Positions 1 to 6,157 of a stretch of DNA of 8,476 bases are shown piece by piece. Position 1 is the first letter of the stretch, and every line of letters begins with the position of its first letter. Source of the DNA: JAVBKP01 sp031553975 (GTDB taxonomy: Bacteria; Bacillota; Clostridia; Peptostreptococcales; Anaerovoracaceae). The DNA is taken from contig JAVBKP010000051.1 of assembly GCA_031553975.1 (NCBI GenBank), positions 1-8,476 on the forward strand. The letters are read 5' to 3'. The notes beneath the pieces were generated by a model. That model was not told the origin of the DNA. It did not search any database and saw nothing but the letters and a program-made list of their open reading frames with translations. Position numbers and translations under genes: made by a program.

Positions 1-984
1 ATCCCAGTGCAGTGCAGACGTGTTGCCATTCCACGCCTTTTCGTAGGCCTGCCCTGGCGTGAAGTGGATACTTCCTGCTATTTTCTCATCAAATAAGGTG
101 TCTTTCATAGGTTTTAGTATGTGTGGGTGCACTCCTAGCGCAAATTCCCCAAAATATCTAGCGCCTTCGTCTATATCTAACACTTCGTTGACACGTTGGT
201 TATCATTGGCTGTAGCCTCAATAATCTTGCCATCTTTTATTTTGAACACAATGTTCTCGTAAGTAAACCCTAGTTTTTCCGCAGGGGTATTATATGAAAT
301 CACACCATTGACAGAGTCTTTGATTGGTGCTGTGTACACTTCACCATCTGGAATATTTCTAAGTCCCTCACACTTGATGGCAGCAATTCCCTTGATGGAG
401 AATGACACATCCGTGCCAGGACCTACTAGACGCACTTTGTCCGTCTTTTCCATAAGCTCTACCAGCGGGTCCATAGCCCTAGACATTTTGGCATAATCAA
501 GATTGCAGACGCTAAAGTAGAAATCTTCAAAACTCTCTAGGCTTGTATTTGCTAGCTGGGCCATAGCGTTATTGGGATAACGTAATACCACCCATTTTGT
601 ATTGTTAATTCTGTGATCTATTACAGTTTTTAGTGATTTTAAATACTGGTTTTGTTTGTCGGCTGGCACGTCAGAAAGCTCAGAGGTATTGTCAGCCGCT
701 GCGATGCGAATGTAGACATTCATATCCTTCATCTGCGCCAACTGATGTTTCTCCATGGCTCTTAGTTGCTCTTCACTGCAACCAATCATGATTTCTCTTT
801 TGATGGCGGCTGTATTCATGTTGACATGAGGATGTCCACCTGCTTCACAAACTTCTTTAATGATTTGCCTAACCAATGGTTCTGCACCAATTCCATCGAA
901 GTCTATGAGTACATGCTCGCCCTTTTGTACTGTAGTGGAGTAATTCACAAGGTTTTTTGCTAATACTCTTATTCTTTCGTCCAT
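1..984 (-). CDS. M29 family aminopeptidase (partial, C-terminus beyond window edge)
   Basis: This is a cytosolic metal-dependent aminopeptidase of the M29 (AmpS/PepS/AmpT) family, which trims N-terminal residues from peptides. The visible 328 residues begin MDERIRVLAKNLVNYS. The candidate metal ligands of the family are all visible: E215 in the segment IPDGEVYTAP, E280 in GEFALGVHPH, H307 in AGSIHF, and H326 and D328 in the ALHWD motif, which is the last thing before the window edge. The E215-E280 spacing of 65 matches the family as I recall it. About 40-80 residues are missing if it has the usual 370-410. The start is set by an AGGAG box at 991-995, 6 nt upstream of the ATG. The gene diverges from the ABC importer and has its own promoter. 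Peptide scavenging or turnover is inferred from the family, and the natural substrate is unknown. Confidence 0.9.
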   Translation of the reverse strand, partial: MDERIRVLAKNLVNYSTTVQKGEHVLIDFDGIGAEPLVRQIIKEVCEAGGHPHVNMNTAAIKREIMIGCSEEQLRAMEKHQLAQMKDMNVYIRIAAADNTSELSDVPADKQNQYLKSLKTVIDHRINNTKWVVLRYPNNAMAQLANTSLESFEDFYFSVCNLDYAKMSRAMDPLVELMEKTDKVRLVGPGTDVSFSIKGIAAIKCEGLRNIPDGEVYTAPIKDSVNGVISYNTPAEKLGFTYENIVFKIKDGKIIEATANDNQRVNEVLDIDEGARYFGEFALGVHPHILKPMKDTLFDEKIAGSIHFTPGQAYEKAWNGNTSALHWD

Positions 985-1028
985 AACACACTCCTGTTTT
1001 TGGGATTTGAATTTTGGAATAAAGAAGT

Positions 1029-1057
1029 ATTGTAGCATATTAACATGAATTTAGCAA
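1029..1057 (-). promoter_or_regulatory. Sigma-A-type promoter of the M29 aminopeptidase
   Basis: On the minus strand, TTGCTA (1052-1057) is followed after exactly 17 bp by TACAAT (1029-1034). A TG one base upstream of the -10 gives an extended -10 element (TGCTACAAT). Transcription would start near 1022, giving a leader of about 38 nt that contains the AGGAG box. The -35 lies only 9 bp from the -35 of the oppositely directed importer promoter. Confidence 0.7.
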
Positions 1058-1066
1058 TAGATTTTG

Positions 1067-1095
1067 TTGACTTTTACCCAAACTTTCTTTATTAT
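1067..1095 (+). promoter_or_regulatory. Sigma-A-type promoter of the ABC importer operon
   Basis: TTGACT (1067-1072), a 17-bp spacer, then TATTAT (1090-1095) form a near-consensus vegetative promoter. Transcription would start near 1102, leaving only about 45 nt of leader before the ATPase ATG. That leader holds a weak TTGTT/AACAA inverted repeat and a CCAG-TGTT-CTGG hairpin whose 3' arm runs into the G-rich ribosome binding site. The leader is too short for a TPP or cobalamin riboswitch. Confidence 0.75.
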
Positions 1096-1146
1096 TGAAG
1101 AGTGTTGTTTTTTTAACAATCAAAAACCAGTGTTCTGGGGGGCAAA

Positions 1147-1875
1147 ATGCTAAAAATTAGTGGTTTGACAGTTTCATATTTAGATATAACCCCTGTGCGT
1201 GATGTAACTTTTTCATTGGCAAAGGGTCATATAGGCTGTCTTATTGGGCTGTCTGGCGTAGGCAAAAGCACCTTGGCTAGGGGCATCTCTGGTATCATCA
1301 AACCCACATCAGGCACAGTACAGCTATCTGGGTCTAATTTAAAGCCATCCACTCACAAAATTGGATTTGTGGCCCAAGATTATAGTCTGTATCCTTGGAA
1401 AACGGTTTTGGATAACATTACCTTGGCTCAAACAATTAAAAAAGAACCTATCAATCGAGAGTTTCTCTCTGATATAGTGGTTGCCTTAGGACTAGAAAGT
1501 AGCTTGCACAAATACCCTGCTGCATTAAGTGGTGGTCAAAAACAACGAGTGGCATTGGCAAGAAGTTTTTTATTGTCGCCAGATTTGTTGATTATGGACG
1601 AGCCTTTTTCTGCCTTAGACGAGATCACCCGTGGGGAAGCAAAGTTGCTTTTCAAAGAAGTATGGCTAAAGTATCGTCCCACTACTTTGCTCATTACACA
1701 TAGTATAGAAGAGGCTTTTGATTTAGGTCATATGTTGTTCATACAGAGTAAGAGTCATGTAGAGTCCATAGATTTGAGTAATCTTGCCCATAGCCCTAAA
1801 TTAAAAGCGGAGATTTTAGATAAACTGATTGGTAAGACTACCTCCCTTGGTTGGAACCAAGAGGTGGCTCTGTGA
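1147..1875 (+). CDS. ABC transporter ATP-binding protein, NitT/TauT (SsuB/TauB) family
   Basis: This 242-residue cytoplasmic ATPase powers import together with the next two genes. All ABC motifs are present: Walker A GLSGVGKST (34-42), Q-loop Q77, signature LSGGQ (127-131), Walker B LLIMDEP (147-153), D-loop SALD (155-158) and switch H185. The segment YSLYPWKTVLDN after the Q-loop is characteristic of the nitrate, taurine, alkanesulfonate and thiamine-precursor importers rather than amino-acid or sugar ones. The ribosome binding site is an unusual run of six Gs (1137-1142), 4 nt before the ATG and partly inside a small CCAG/CTGG hairpin, so initiation may be modest or structure-sensitive. The stop codon overlaps the permease start. 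The transported compound cannot be read from this subunit. Confidence 0.93.
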   Translation: MLKISGLTVSYLDITPVRDVTFSLAKGHIGCLIGLSGVGKSTLARGISGIIKPTSGTVQLSGSNLKPSTHKIGFVAQDYSLYPWKTVLDNITLAQTIKKEPINREFLSDIVVALGLESSLHKYPAALSGGQKQRVALARSFLLSPDLLIMDEPFSALDEITRGEAKLLFKEVWLKYRPTTLLITHSIEEAFDLGHMLFIQSKSHVESIDLSNLAHSPKLKAEILDKLIGKTTSLGWNQEVAL

Positions 1876-2612
1876 TAAAAAATTTTCTTAAATACATTAT
1901 GGCCTTTTTAGTTATTATTACACTCTGGTATTTGCTCCATTTGATGATTGATAGGCCTATTATCCCATCACCTTTTGCCGTATTTTGGGCTTTAGGTGGT
2001 TCTGCCACAAAATTATTGCCTCATTTAGCACACAGTACGCTTAGGATATTTGTTTCTATTTTTATTGCTGTTGTAATCGGTTTTCCTCTGGGCATAGCAA
2101 CTGGTTATTATAAGGGGTTAGACAAGTTCTTTTCGCCCATACTTTATTTCCTATATCCGCTGCCCAAAATAGCTTTCTTGCCAATTATCATGCTATTATT
2201 CGGATTAGGGGAAAGTAGTAAGATATTTATATTGTTTATTATCATCATCTTTCAGATTACGATTACTGTGCGAGATGGCGTGAGAAGTCTAGATCCAAAG
2301 CTCTACTATCCGCTTATAGCATTGGATGCCCGTGTACTTGATGTTTTTAAACACATATTAATACCTGCCTCTATTCCAAAGTTGTATTCGGCATTGCGAG
2401 TTGCACTTGCAACATCACTTTCTGTGCTATTCTTCGCTGAAACCTTTGGAACTACATACGGACTGGGCTTTTATGTTATGGATGCCATGATGCGGATAAA
2501 TTATATTGATATGTACTGTGGTATTATGACCTTAAGCGGTCTTGGAATTGTTCTATTTGCTGCTTTGGATTTTTTTGAAACCATTGCGGTCAAATGGCGC
2601 GAGAGTAATTAA
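1872..2612 (+). CDS. ABC transporter permease, NitT/TauT (SsuC/TauC) family
   Basis: This is a 246-residue integral membrane protein of the binding-protein-dependent permease family (BPD_transp_1). About six hydrophobic spans are visible, near residues 8-26, 59-79, 88-110, 117-135, 177-198 and 213-235. The cytoplasmic EAA loop that docks on the ATPase lies at about 149-176, containing the pattern ALDARVLDVFKHILIP then ASIPK. A TTG at 1851 would extend the protein by seven residues. I prefer the GTG at 1872 because it overlaps the upstream TGA as GTGA and has a purine-rich AAGAGGTGG box at 1859-1867 immediately upstream, the classic arrangement for translational coupling. It would form a dimeric pore with the ATPase and accept substrate from the lipoprotein encoded next. 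Confidence 0.92.
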   Translation: MIKNFLKYIMAFLVIITLWYLLHLMIDRPIIPSPFAVFWALGGSATKLLPHLAHSTLRIFVSIFIAVVIGFPLGIATGYYKGLDKFFSPILYFLYPLPKIAFLPIIMLLFGLGESSKIFILFIIIIFQITITVRDGVRSLDPKLYYPLIALDARVLDVFKHILIPASIPKLYSALRVALATSLSVLFFAETFGTTYGLGFYVMDAMMRINYIDMYCGIMTLSGLGIVLFAALDFFETIAVKWRESN

Positions 2613-2666
2613 CACTGTAAAAGTGTATAATAAATTAAATTTTAAATTGTGAAAGGAAGTTATATC

Positions 2667-3602
2667 GTGAACAAAAAAATTATAGCTAGTCTAATGGTAG
2701 TATTACTCGTATTTTCTATCACCGCTTGTAGTAACCCTACAAGTCAAACTACCCCACCAGCCAATGTAGGAGATGTATTCCGCATCGGAATCATGCCCGA
2801 CGTGGCCGCCATCCCTTTTGTTATCGGTGCTAAGAAGGGTATTTTTGAAAAGCATGGCCTAAATGTTCAATTAATCCCATTCAAAAGCGCGCAGGACAGA
2901 GATGCTGCACTGCAAGCGGGGGAATTAGAAGCTGTTTCTTCTGACCTCTTGGCATTATTTTTGCTACAAGAGGCAGGCATTAAGTTTAGCTCTATAGGTC
3001 ATACAGCTGGTCAATTTTCTATTGCTTTTGCCCGTGAGTCTGGTGTGAAAGAGCCTACAGATTTTATTTCTGGAAAAGTAGGCCTTTCATTTAATACCTT
3101 GATGGATTATCTCCTTGATAGGTTTATCAGTGAAAATATCTTAGATAGCACTAAGATAGAAAAGGTTTCAGTTCCTGCAATTCCTGCAAGACTTGAGCTT
3201 TTAGCTAGCAATCAACTGTCGGCCGCTACCTTGCCCGAGCCTCTAGCTTCTTCTGGAAAAGGTGAGTTTTCCTCAGTCATTTCACTACTGAAATCTCCCG
3301 AGGCCAATCCTTCGGTTTTTCTTGTAAGTGATGCATTCCTTGCTAGTCATGATGGTTATCTGGATATTTTAAAGGCATCCTACAATGAAGCTATTGCATA
3401 TTGTAATGATGAAGATATATCCACTTACTATTCTGAGGTGTCGGAGTTCATTGGATTCCCTCCAGGGGCCGAAAAGTTTCAGTACAAGCCCTTTATCGAG
3501 TTACTACCTACAGATTCCTTTGAGTACTCTGCTGCGCTAGACTGGGCTATGGAAAAGGGTCTTGTTAAGACAAACTTCAACATGGTGGATGTCTGTAAAT
3601 AA
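2667..3602 (+). CDS. ABC transporter substrate-binding lipoprotein, NMT1/TauA-like
   Basis: This 311-residue surface lipoprotein should capture the solute for the importer. It starts MNKKIIASLMVVLLVFSITAC: two lysines, a hydrophobic core, and a lipobox SITAC with C21 as the lipidated residue after signal peptidase II cleavage. The mature part resembles NMT1/SsuA/TauA periplasmic-binding proteins: FRIGIMPDVAAIPFVIGAKKGIF, then the DAALQAGELEA segment, and later IPARLELLASNQLSAATLPEP. A GTG at 2649 would add six residues, but GTG 2667 is preferred because an AAAGGAAG box (2652-2659) sits 7 nt before it. A short ACACT/AGTGT inverted repeat and a TATAAT-like hexamer (2626-2631) lie in the 54-nt gap upstream. 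Candidate ligands by family are sulfonates, nitrate-like anions or pyrimidine precursors of thiamine. No neighbouring enzyme settles which. Confidence 0.9.
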   Translation: MNKKIIASLMVVLLVFSITACSNPTSQTTPPANVGDVFRIGIMPDVAAIPFVIGAKKGIFEKHGLNVQLIPFKSAQDRDAALQAGELEAVSSDLLALFLLQEAGIKFSSIGHTAGQFSIAFARESGVKEPTDFISGKVGLSFNTLMDYLLDRFISENILDSTKIEKVSVPAIPARLELLASNQLSAATLPEPLASSGKGEFSSVISLLKSPEANPSVFLVSDAFLASHDGYLDILKASYNEAIAYCNDEDISTYYSEVSEFIGFPPGAEKFQYKPFIELLPTDSFEYSAALDWAMEKGLVKTNFNMVDVCK

Positions 3603-3618
3603 TCCACTTATTCATAGC

Positions 3619-3657
3619 AAAGGGGCTACTCACAATAATATTGTGAGTAGCCCCTTT
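3619..3657. terminator. Bidirectional intrinsic terminator between convergent genes
   Basis: A perfect 18-bp inverted repeat (3619-3636 against 3640-3657, starting AAAGGGGCTACTCACA) encloses a 3-nt loop. The stem ends in A/T pairs, so each strand presents a short T run at the 3' base (CCCCTTTATT on plus, CCCCTTTGCT on minus). It lies 16 nt after the importer lipoprotein stop and 6 nt after the MerR gene stop, so it can end both transcripts. The T tracts are short, but the stem is exceptionally stable. Confidence 0.85.
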
Positions 3658-3663
3658 ATTGGT

Positions 3664-4428
3664 TTACATGCCTGTATAGATTTTAAGGGCATCTCTAAAG
3701 AATTCCGATACCCCTGGGGCAATTTTGTCATAGTAGGCTCTAAATCTTTCGTCTGCTACATACATCTCGCCTAATCCATAATGTCCTTCTTTGCTATAAT
3801 GCCCATCTGGCCAATAAAAACATAACCATTCTTTGTGAATTTCGCAAGCCTTTTGCGCTATTTCACTGGCTGGATCACCTGTCTTAAATGCCTCTCCTAA
3901 GGTTTCTTGTATGTCATCTGCTAATTTCGTGACCATTGCATGATCTTCTTCTGTCATATTAGCAAATTTTTGTTGTGATTTTTTGTATACATCCTCACCG
4001 TACTTTTCTCGTACTTCATCTCCGTATTTGGCTTCGTTCTCTTCTATCATCTTTTGCTTAAAGCCTTCAAATTTTTCTTTATTGCTCATTTTTGTTCCTC
4101 CCTTTGATTCTGCCAAGGTTTTTTCCACATTGGCTATCAGCAATTCTAATTGATTACGCCTAGCAATAAGCCCGTTTTTGTGATTTTCTAATGTCTTATT
4201 GCTGTCGTAGTCAGGAGAGGTAATCATGTCCTTAATGTCTTCAAGGCTCACGCCTAGTTCTCTATAAAACATAATCTGTTGCAATCTGTCTATTTCACTT
4301 TGCTCGTAAATCCTATACTTTGATGAATTGATTCTCGCCGGCTTGAGTATTCCAAGTTCATCATAGTATCTCAGTGTACGTGTTGTAACGCCTGCTAGCA
4401 CAGCAAGTTTGTTAATCGTTAATTCCAT
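3664..4428 (-). CDS. TipA-type MerR family transcriptional regulator with TipAS ligand-binding domain
   Basis: This 254-residue regulator starts MELTINKLAVLAGVTTRTLRYY. Residues 1-70 are the MerR winged helix (NKLAVLAGVTTRTLRYYDEL), about 75-110 a coiled-coil dimerisation helix, and 118-254 a TipAS antibiotic-recognition domain ending LGEMYVADERF, AYYDKIAPG and FFRDALKI. The length is close to the 253 residues of Streptomyces TipAL. The ATG at 4428 is preferred over a GTG 18 nt upstream because an AGGAGG box (4436-4441) sits 7 nt before it. A second strong ribosome binding site precedes Met114, so a 141-residue ligand-domain product is predicted. Cysteines occur only at 195 and 203; the position aligned with the thiostrepton-binding Cys214 of TipA is G218. 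Its promoter carries a dyad in a 19-bp spacer, indicating autoregulation. The ligand is unknown, plausibly a hydrophobic or peptide drug. Confidence 0.93.
   Translation of the reverse strand: MELTINKLAVLAGVTTRTLRYYDELGILKPARINSSKYRIYEQSEIDRLQQIMFYRELGVSLEDIKDMITSPDYDSNKTLENHKNGLIARRNQLELLIANVEKTLAESKGGTKMSNKEKFEGFKQKMIEENEAKYGDEVREKYGEDVYKKSQQKFANMTEEDHAMVTKLADDIQETLGEAFKTGDPASEIAQKACEIHKEWLCFYWPDGHYSKEGHYGLGEMYVADERFRAYYDKIAPGVSEFFRDALKIYTGM
4087..4102 (-). promoter_or_regulatory. Internal ribosome binding site and start for a TipAS-like short product
   Basis: Inside the MerR frame, GGGAGG (4097-4102) is followed after 7 nt by the in-frame ATG of Met114 (4087-4089). Initiation here would give a 141-residue protein (3664-4089) consisting only of the ligand-binding domain, starting MSNKEKFEGFKQ. 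In Streptomyces lividans TipAS likewise starts at an internal methionine, residue 110, as I recall it. The box is encoded by residues at the end of the coiled-coil (ESKGGTK), which is poorly constrained protein sequence, consistent with selection for the initiation signal. Confidence 0.65.
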
Positions 4429-4451
4429 ACTATTTCCTCCTGACACTATTT

Positions 4452-4482
4452 ACTATATACCTTTACGTAGCGTTAATGTCAA
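4452..4482 (-). promoter_or_regulatory. MerR-type promoter with operator in a 19-bp spacer
   Basis: On the minus strand, TTGACA (4477-4482) and TATAGT (4452-4457) are separated by 19 bp, the long spacer typical of MerR-activated promoters. An imperfect dyad at 4459-4479 has half-sites ACATTAACGC and TACGTAAAGGT around its centre; 8 of 10 half-site positions match (AC-TT-ACG). The predicted start is near 4445, about 17 nt before the ATG, so the regulator would control its own gene. The upstream plsC stop is only 20 bp away with no clear terminator, so read-through could also supply basal transcript. Confidence 0.85.
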
Positions 4483-4501
4483 TAGGTTTTTGAAAAGATT
4501 T

Positions 4502-5245
4502 TTAATAATCTGATAATTCTTTTAACTTCCCTTTAATGGTATTTTCTACCATGGCAGCTATGGCATTTTGCTCTGCCCTTGAAGTGCCCTTTGTTTGGAT
4601 GGGTGGATGGATGTAAAAATCTACAGATACACCATATTCGGGATGTCCTTTTTCCTCCCAGAGCTTGTATGACCCGCTAATGGTAATTGGTACAATTGGT
4701 ACCTCTGTGTTGAAGGCTGGCTTTAGTGCCCCTTTCTTGAACGCCAACGTACCTCGTCCTTTAGAACGGGTTCCCTCTGGGAATATGGCTATAGTAAAGC
4801 CTTCTTTTATATATTGGCTCGCTCTATCTATGGCTTTCAGACCTTGTCTTGGGTCATTGCGCTTTATGAACACACTCCTTGTAGCTAGTATAAGTTTTCC
4901 AAAAACCGGTATTTTGCTAGCTTCTTCTTTGGCCACAAATCCAATTTGCCTATTAATGGCCGCAAAAAACAGAACTATATCGCAATAGCTCTGATGATTG
5001 GATACAAATAAGACTGGCCCGTCTGGCACATTCTTTATTCCAGTAATATTTATTTTTGTATTTGTTTTACTAACCAGTGAACTGGCCCAGTATTGTTCTG
5101 CTTGGCGAATTTGCTCTCGTTCTGCCTCAAAGTCGTAGGATTCTTTGTATTTTTTAGCCAATGTTAAATTTTTTGTAATTTTTAGCAAATCTGAATACAT
5201 AAAAAGCCCAAAAGGAACTAGAACGGATAGCTGCTTTAAATTCAT
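4502..5245 (-). CDS. plsC: 1-acyl-sn-glycerol-3-phosphate acyltransferase (PlsC family)
   Basis: This is a 247-residue membrane-associated acyltransferase that transfers an acyl chain to lysophosphatidic acid to make phosphatidic acid, the precursor of membrane phospholipids. The family blocks are in order: catalytic NHQSYCD (H84 and D89 of NHxxxxD), FVAKEE (103-108), FIKRND (126-131), FPEGTRS (155-161) and VPIVPI (182-187). A single hydrophobic N-terminal stretch (about 6-20) may anchor it to the membrane. The start has a GAGGG box (5250-5254) 4 nt upstream. It is the last gene of the tightly spaced capA/DUF6483-like/cyclophilin/plsC set, 13 nt after the cyclophilin stop. Clostridia often carry several paralogues, so this may not be the only PlsC, and its acyl-donor preference is unknown. 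Confidence 0.92.
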   Translation of the reverse strand: MNLKQLSVLVPFGLFMYSDLLKITKNLTLAKKYKESYDFEAEREQIRQAEQYWASSLVSKTNTKINITGIKNVPDGPVLFVSNHQSYCDIVLFFAAINRQIGFVAKEEASKIPVFGKLILATRSVFIKRNDPRQGLKAIDRASQYIKEGFTIAIFPEGTRSKGRGTLAFKKGALKPAFNTEVPIVPITISGSYKLWEEKGHPEYGVSVDFYIHPPIQTKGTSRAEQNAIAAMVENTIKGKLKELSDY

Positions 5246-5258
5246 CTTGCCCTCTAGC

Positions 5259-5747
5259 TTATTCTTCTACTGTAACTCTCTTCATGATTTGAGCCTCTAG
5301 TGGCTTGTCATTATGATCTGTCTTCACGGCAACGATTTTATCAATTGCCTCAACACCTTCAATTACTTTTCCAAATGCAGCATAAGAACCATCAAGGTGT
5401 GGCGAATCTGCTGCCATAATGAAAATCTGCGAGCTAGCAGAATCAGGAATCTGGGTTCTAGCCATGGACAATACACCTTTTGTATGCTTTAGGTCATTTT
5501 TCCACCCATTGGATGTGAATTCGCCTTTGATATGGTCTGGTGATCCACCCATTCCTGTTCCATCTGGGTCTCCACCTTGTATCATAAATCCTGGAATGAC
5601 TCTGTGAAAAATAAGTCCATCATAAAACCCTTGTTTTATTAGTTTTACAAAATTCTCAACTGTGATCGGAGCGATTTCTGGATAAAGCTCTGCTTTCATC
5701 ACATCCCCATTTTCCATTTCGATTGTTACCATTGGTTTAGTTGTCAT
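5259..5747 (-). CDS. Peptidyl-prolyl cis-trans isomerase, cyclophilin type
   Basis: This 162-residue single-domain cyclophilin catalyses proline cis-trans isomerisation to help folding. It has no signal peptide, so it should be cytosolic. The active-site core FHRVIPGFMIQGGDPDGTG contains R49, F54, M55 and Q57, corresponding to R55, F60, M61 and Q63 of human cyclophilin A. SQIFIMAA gives F109, and LDGSYAAFGKV completes the fold. H117 sits where cyclophilin A has W121, a change common in bacterial enzymes that usually lowers cyclosporin affinity. The ATG at 5756 lies only 2 nt after the GGAG box (5759-5762), too close. The ATG at 5747 is 11 nt away and is chosen, although the longer 165-residue reading remains possible. 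It lies in the capA-plsC operon, 23 nt after the preceding gene. Confidence 0.9.
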   Translation of the reverse strand: MTTKPMVTIEMENGDVMKAELYPEIAPITVENFVKLIKQGFYDGLIFHRVIPGFMIQGGDPDGTGMGGSPDHIKGEFTSNGWKNDLKHTKGVLSMARTQIPDSASSQIFIMAADSPHLDGSYAAFGKVIEGVEAIDKIVAVKTDHNDKPLEAQIMKRVTVEE

Positions 5748-5770
5748 AATTCTCATATCTCCTTTATTTT

Positions 5771-6136
5771 TTATTGTGTAAAAATTTTCTTCGCTTCTTC
5801 TAATCCTTGCACGATCTCCTCCTTGGAAAAGTCCCTGCTCTCCAAAAATTCATCATCCATTTTGGCTAATTCGTTATAAAACTTTATTGTGACGGCAAGG
5901 TACTCTTCATTGTCAGGTTGGCTCTTGATTCGCTGAAAAAGCATGTTCTCGGCATGGTTAATCTCGCCTTGAAGCAATAGTTTTTTTAGCCTATGCCAGA
6001 AAAACCCTTCTTCTGACACTACACCTTGCTCATCCATTAGATTGTATGCGTCACTGGTTTTGTTGAAAAGAATCTTGGCTAAAAATTTACTGCCCTCTTC
6101 TATCATATCCATTAAGTAATCTCTACCACCTAGCAT
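5771..6136 (-). CDS. Small DUF6483-like protein of unknown function
   Basis: This is a 121-residue acidic, mostly helical cytosolic protein starting MLGGRDYLMDMIEEGSKFLAKILFN. It contains HRLKKLLLQGEINHAENMLF, a helix-turn-helix pairing reminiscent of TPR-like helical hairpins, and ends with a charged FSKEEIVQGLEEAKKIF helix. I recognise it tentatively as the DUF6483 family of Firmicutes, for which I know no function. It has no signal peptide, membrane span or catalytic motif. An ATG at 6154 would add six residues (MLRGPG) but has no ribosome binding site and almost touches the capA stop. The ATG at 6136 has AAGGGGG about 6 nt upstream and is preferred. It lies between capA and the cyclophilin, with gaps of 21 and 23 nt, and is clearly co-transcribed with both. 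Confidence 0.75.
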   Translation of the reverse strand: MLGGRDYLMDMIEEGSKFLAKILFNKTSDAYNLMDEQGVVSEEGFFWHRLKKLLLQGEINHAENMLFQRIKSQPDNEEYLAVTIKFYNELAKMDDEFLESRDFSKEEIVQGLEEAKKIFTQ

Positions 6137-6157
6137 ACCCGGCCCCCTTAGCATGTT

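Noticed and set aside
1096..1146. TPP or other riboswitch controlling the importer, given that thiamine-precursor importers share this family
   Set aside because: The leader from the predicted start is only about 45 nt and contains none of the conserved TPP or preQ1 aptamer segments that I know.
4484..4512. Terminator after plsC (AGATT ... AATCT inverted repeat)
   Set aside because: The stem is about 5 bp, all but one pair A/T, and overlaps the stop codon; too weak to call.
4665..4988. Plus-strand reading frame of 107 codons inside plsC
   Set aside because: It is entirely antisense to the conserved PlsC motifs and has no initiation signal; a shadow of plsC.
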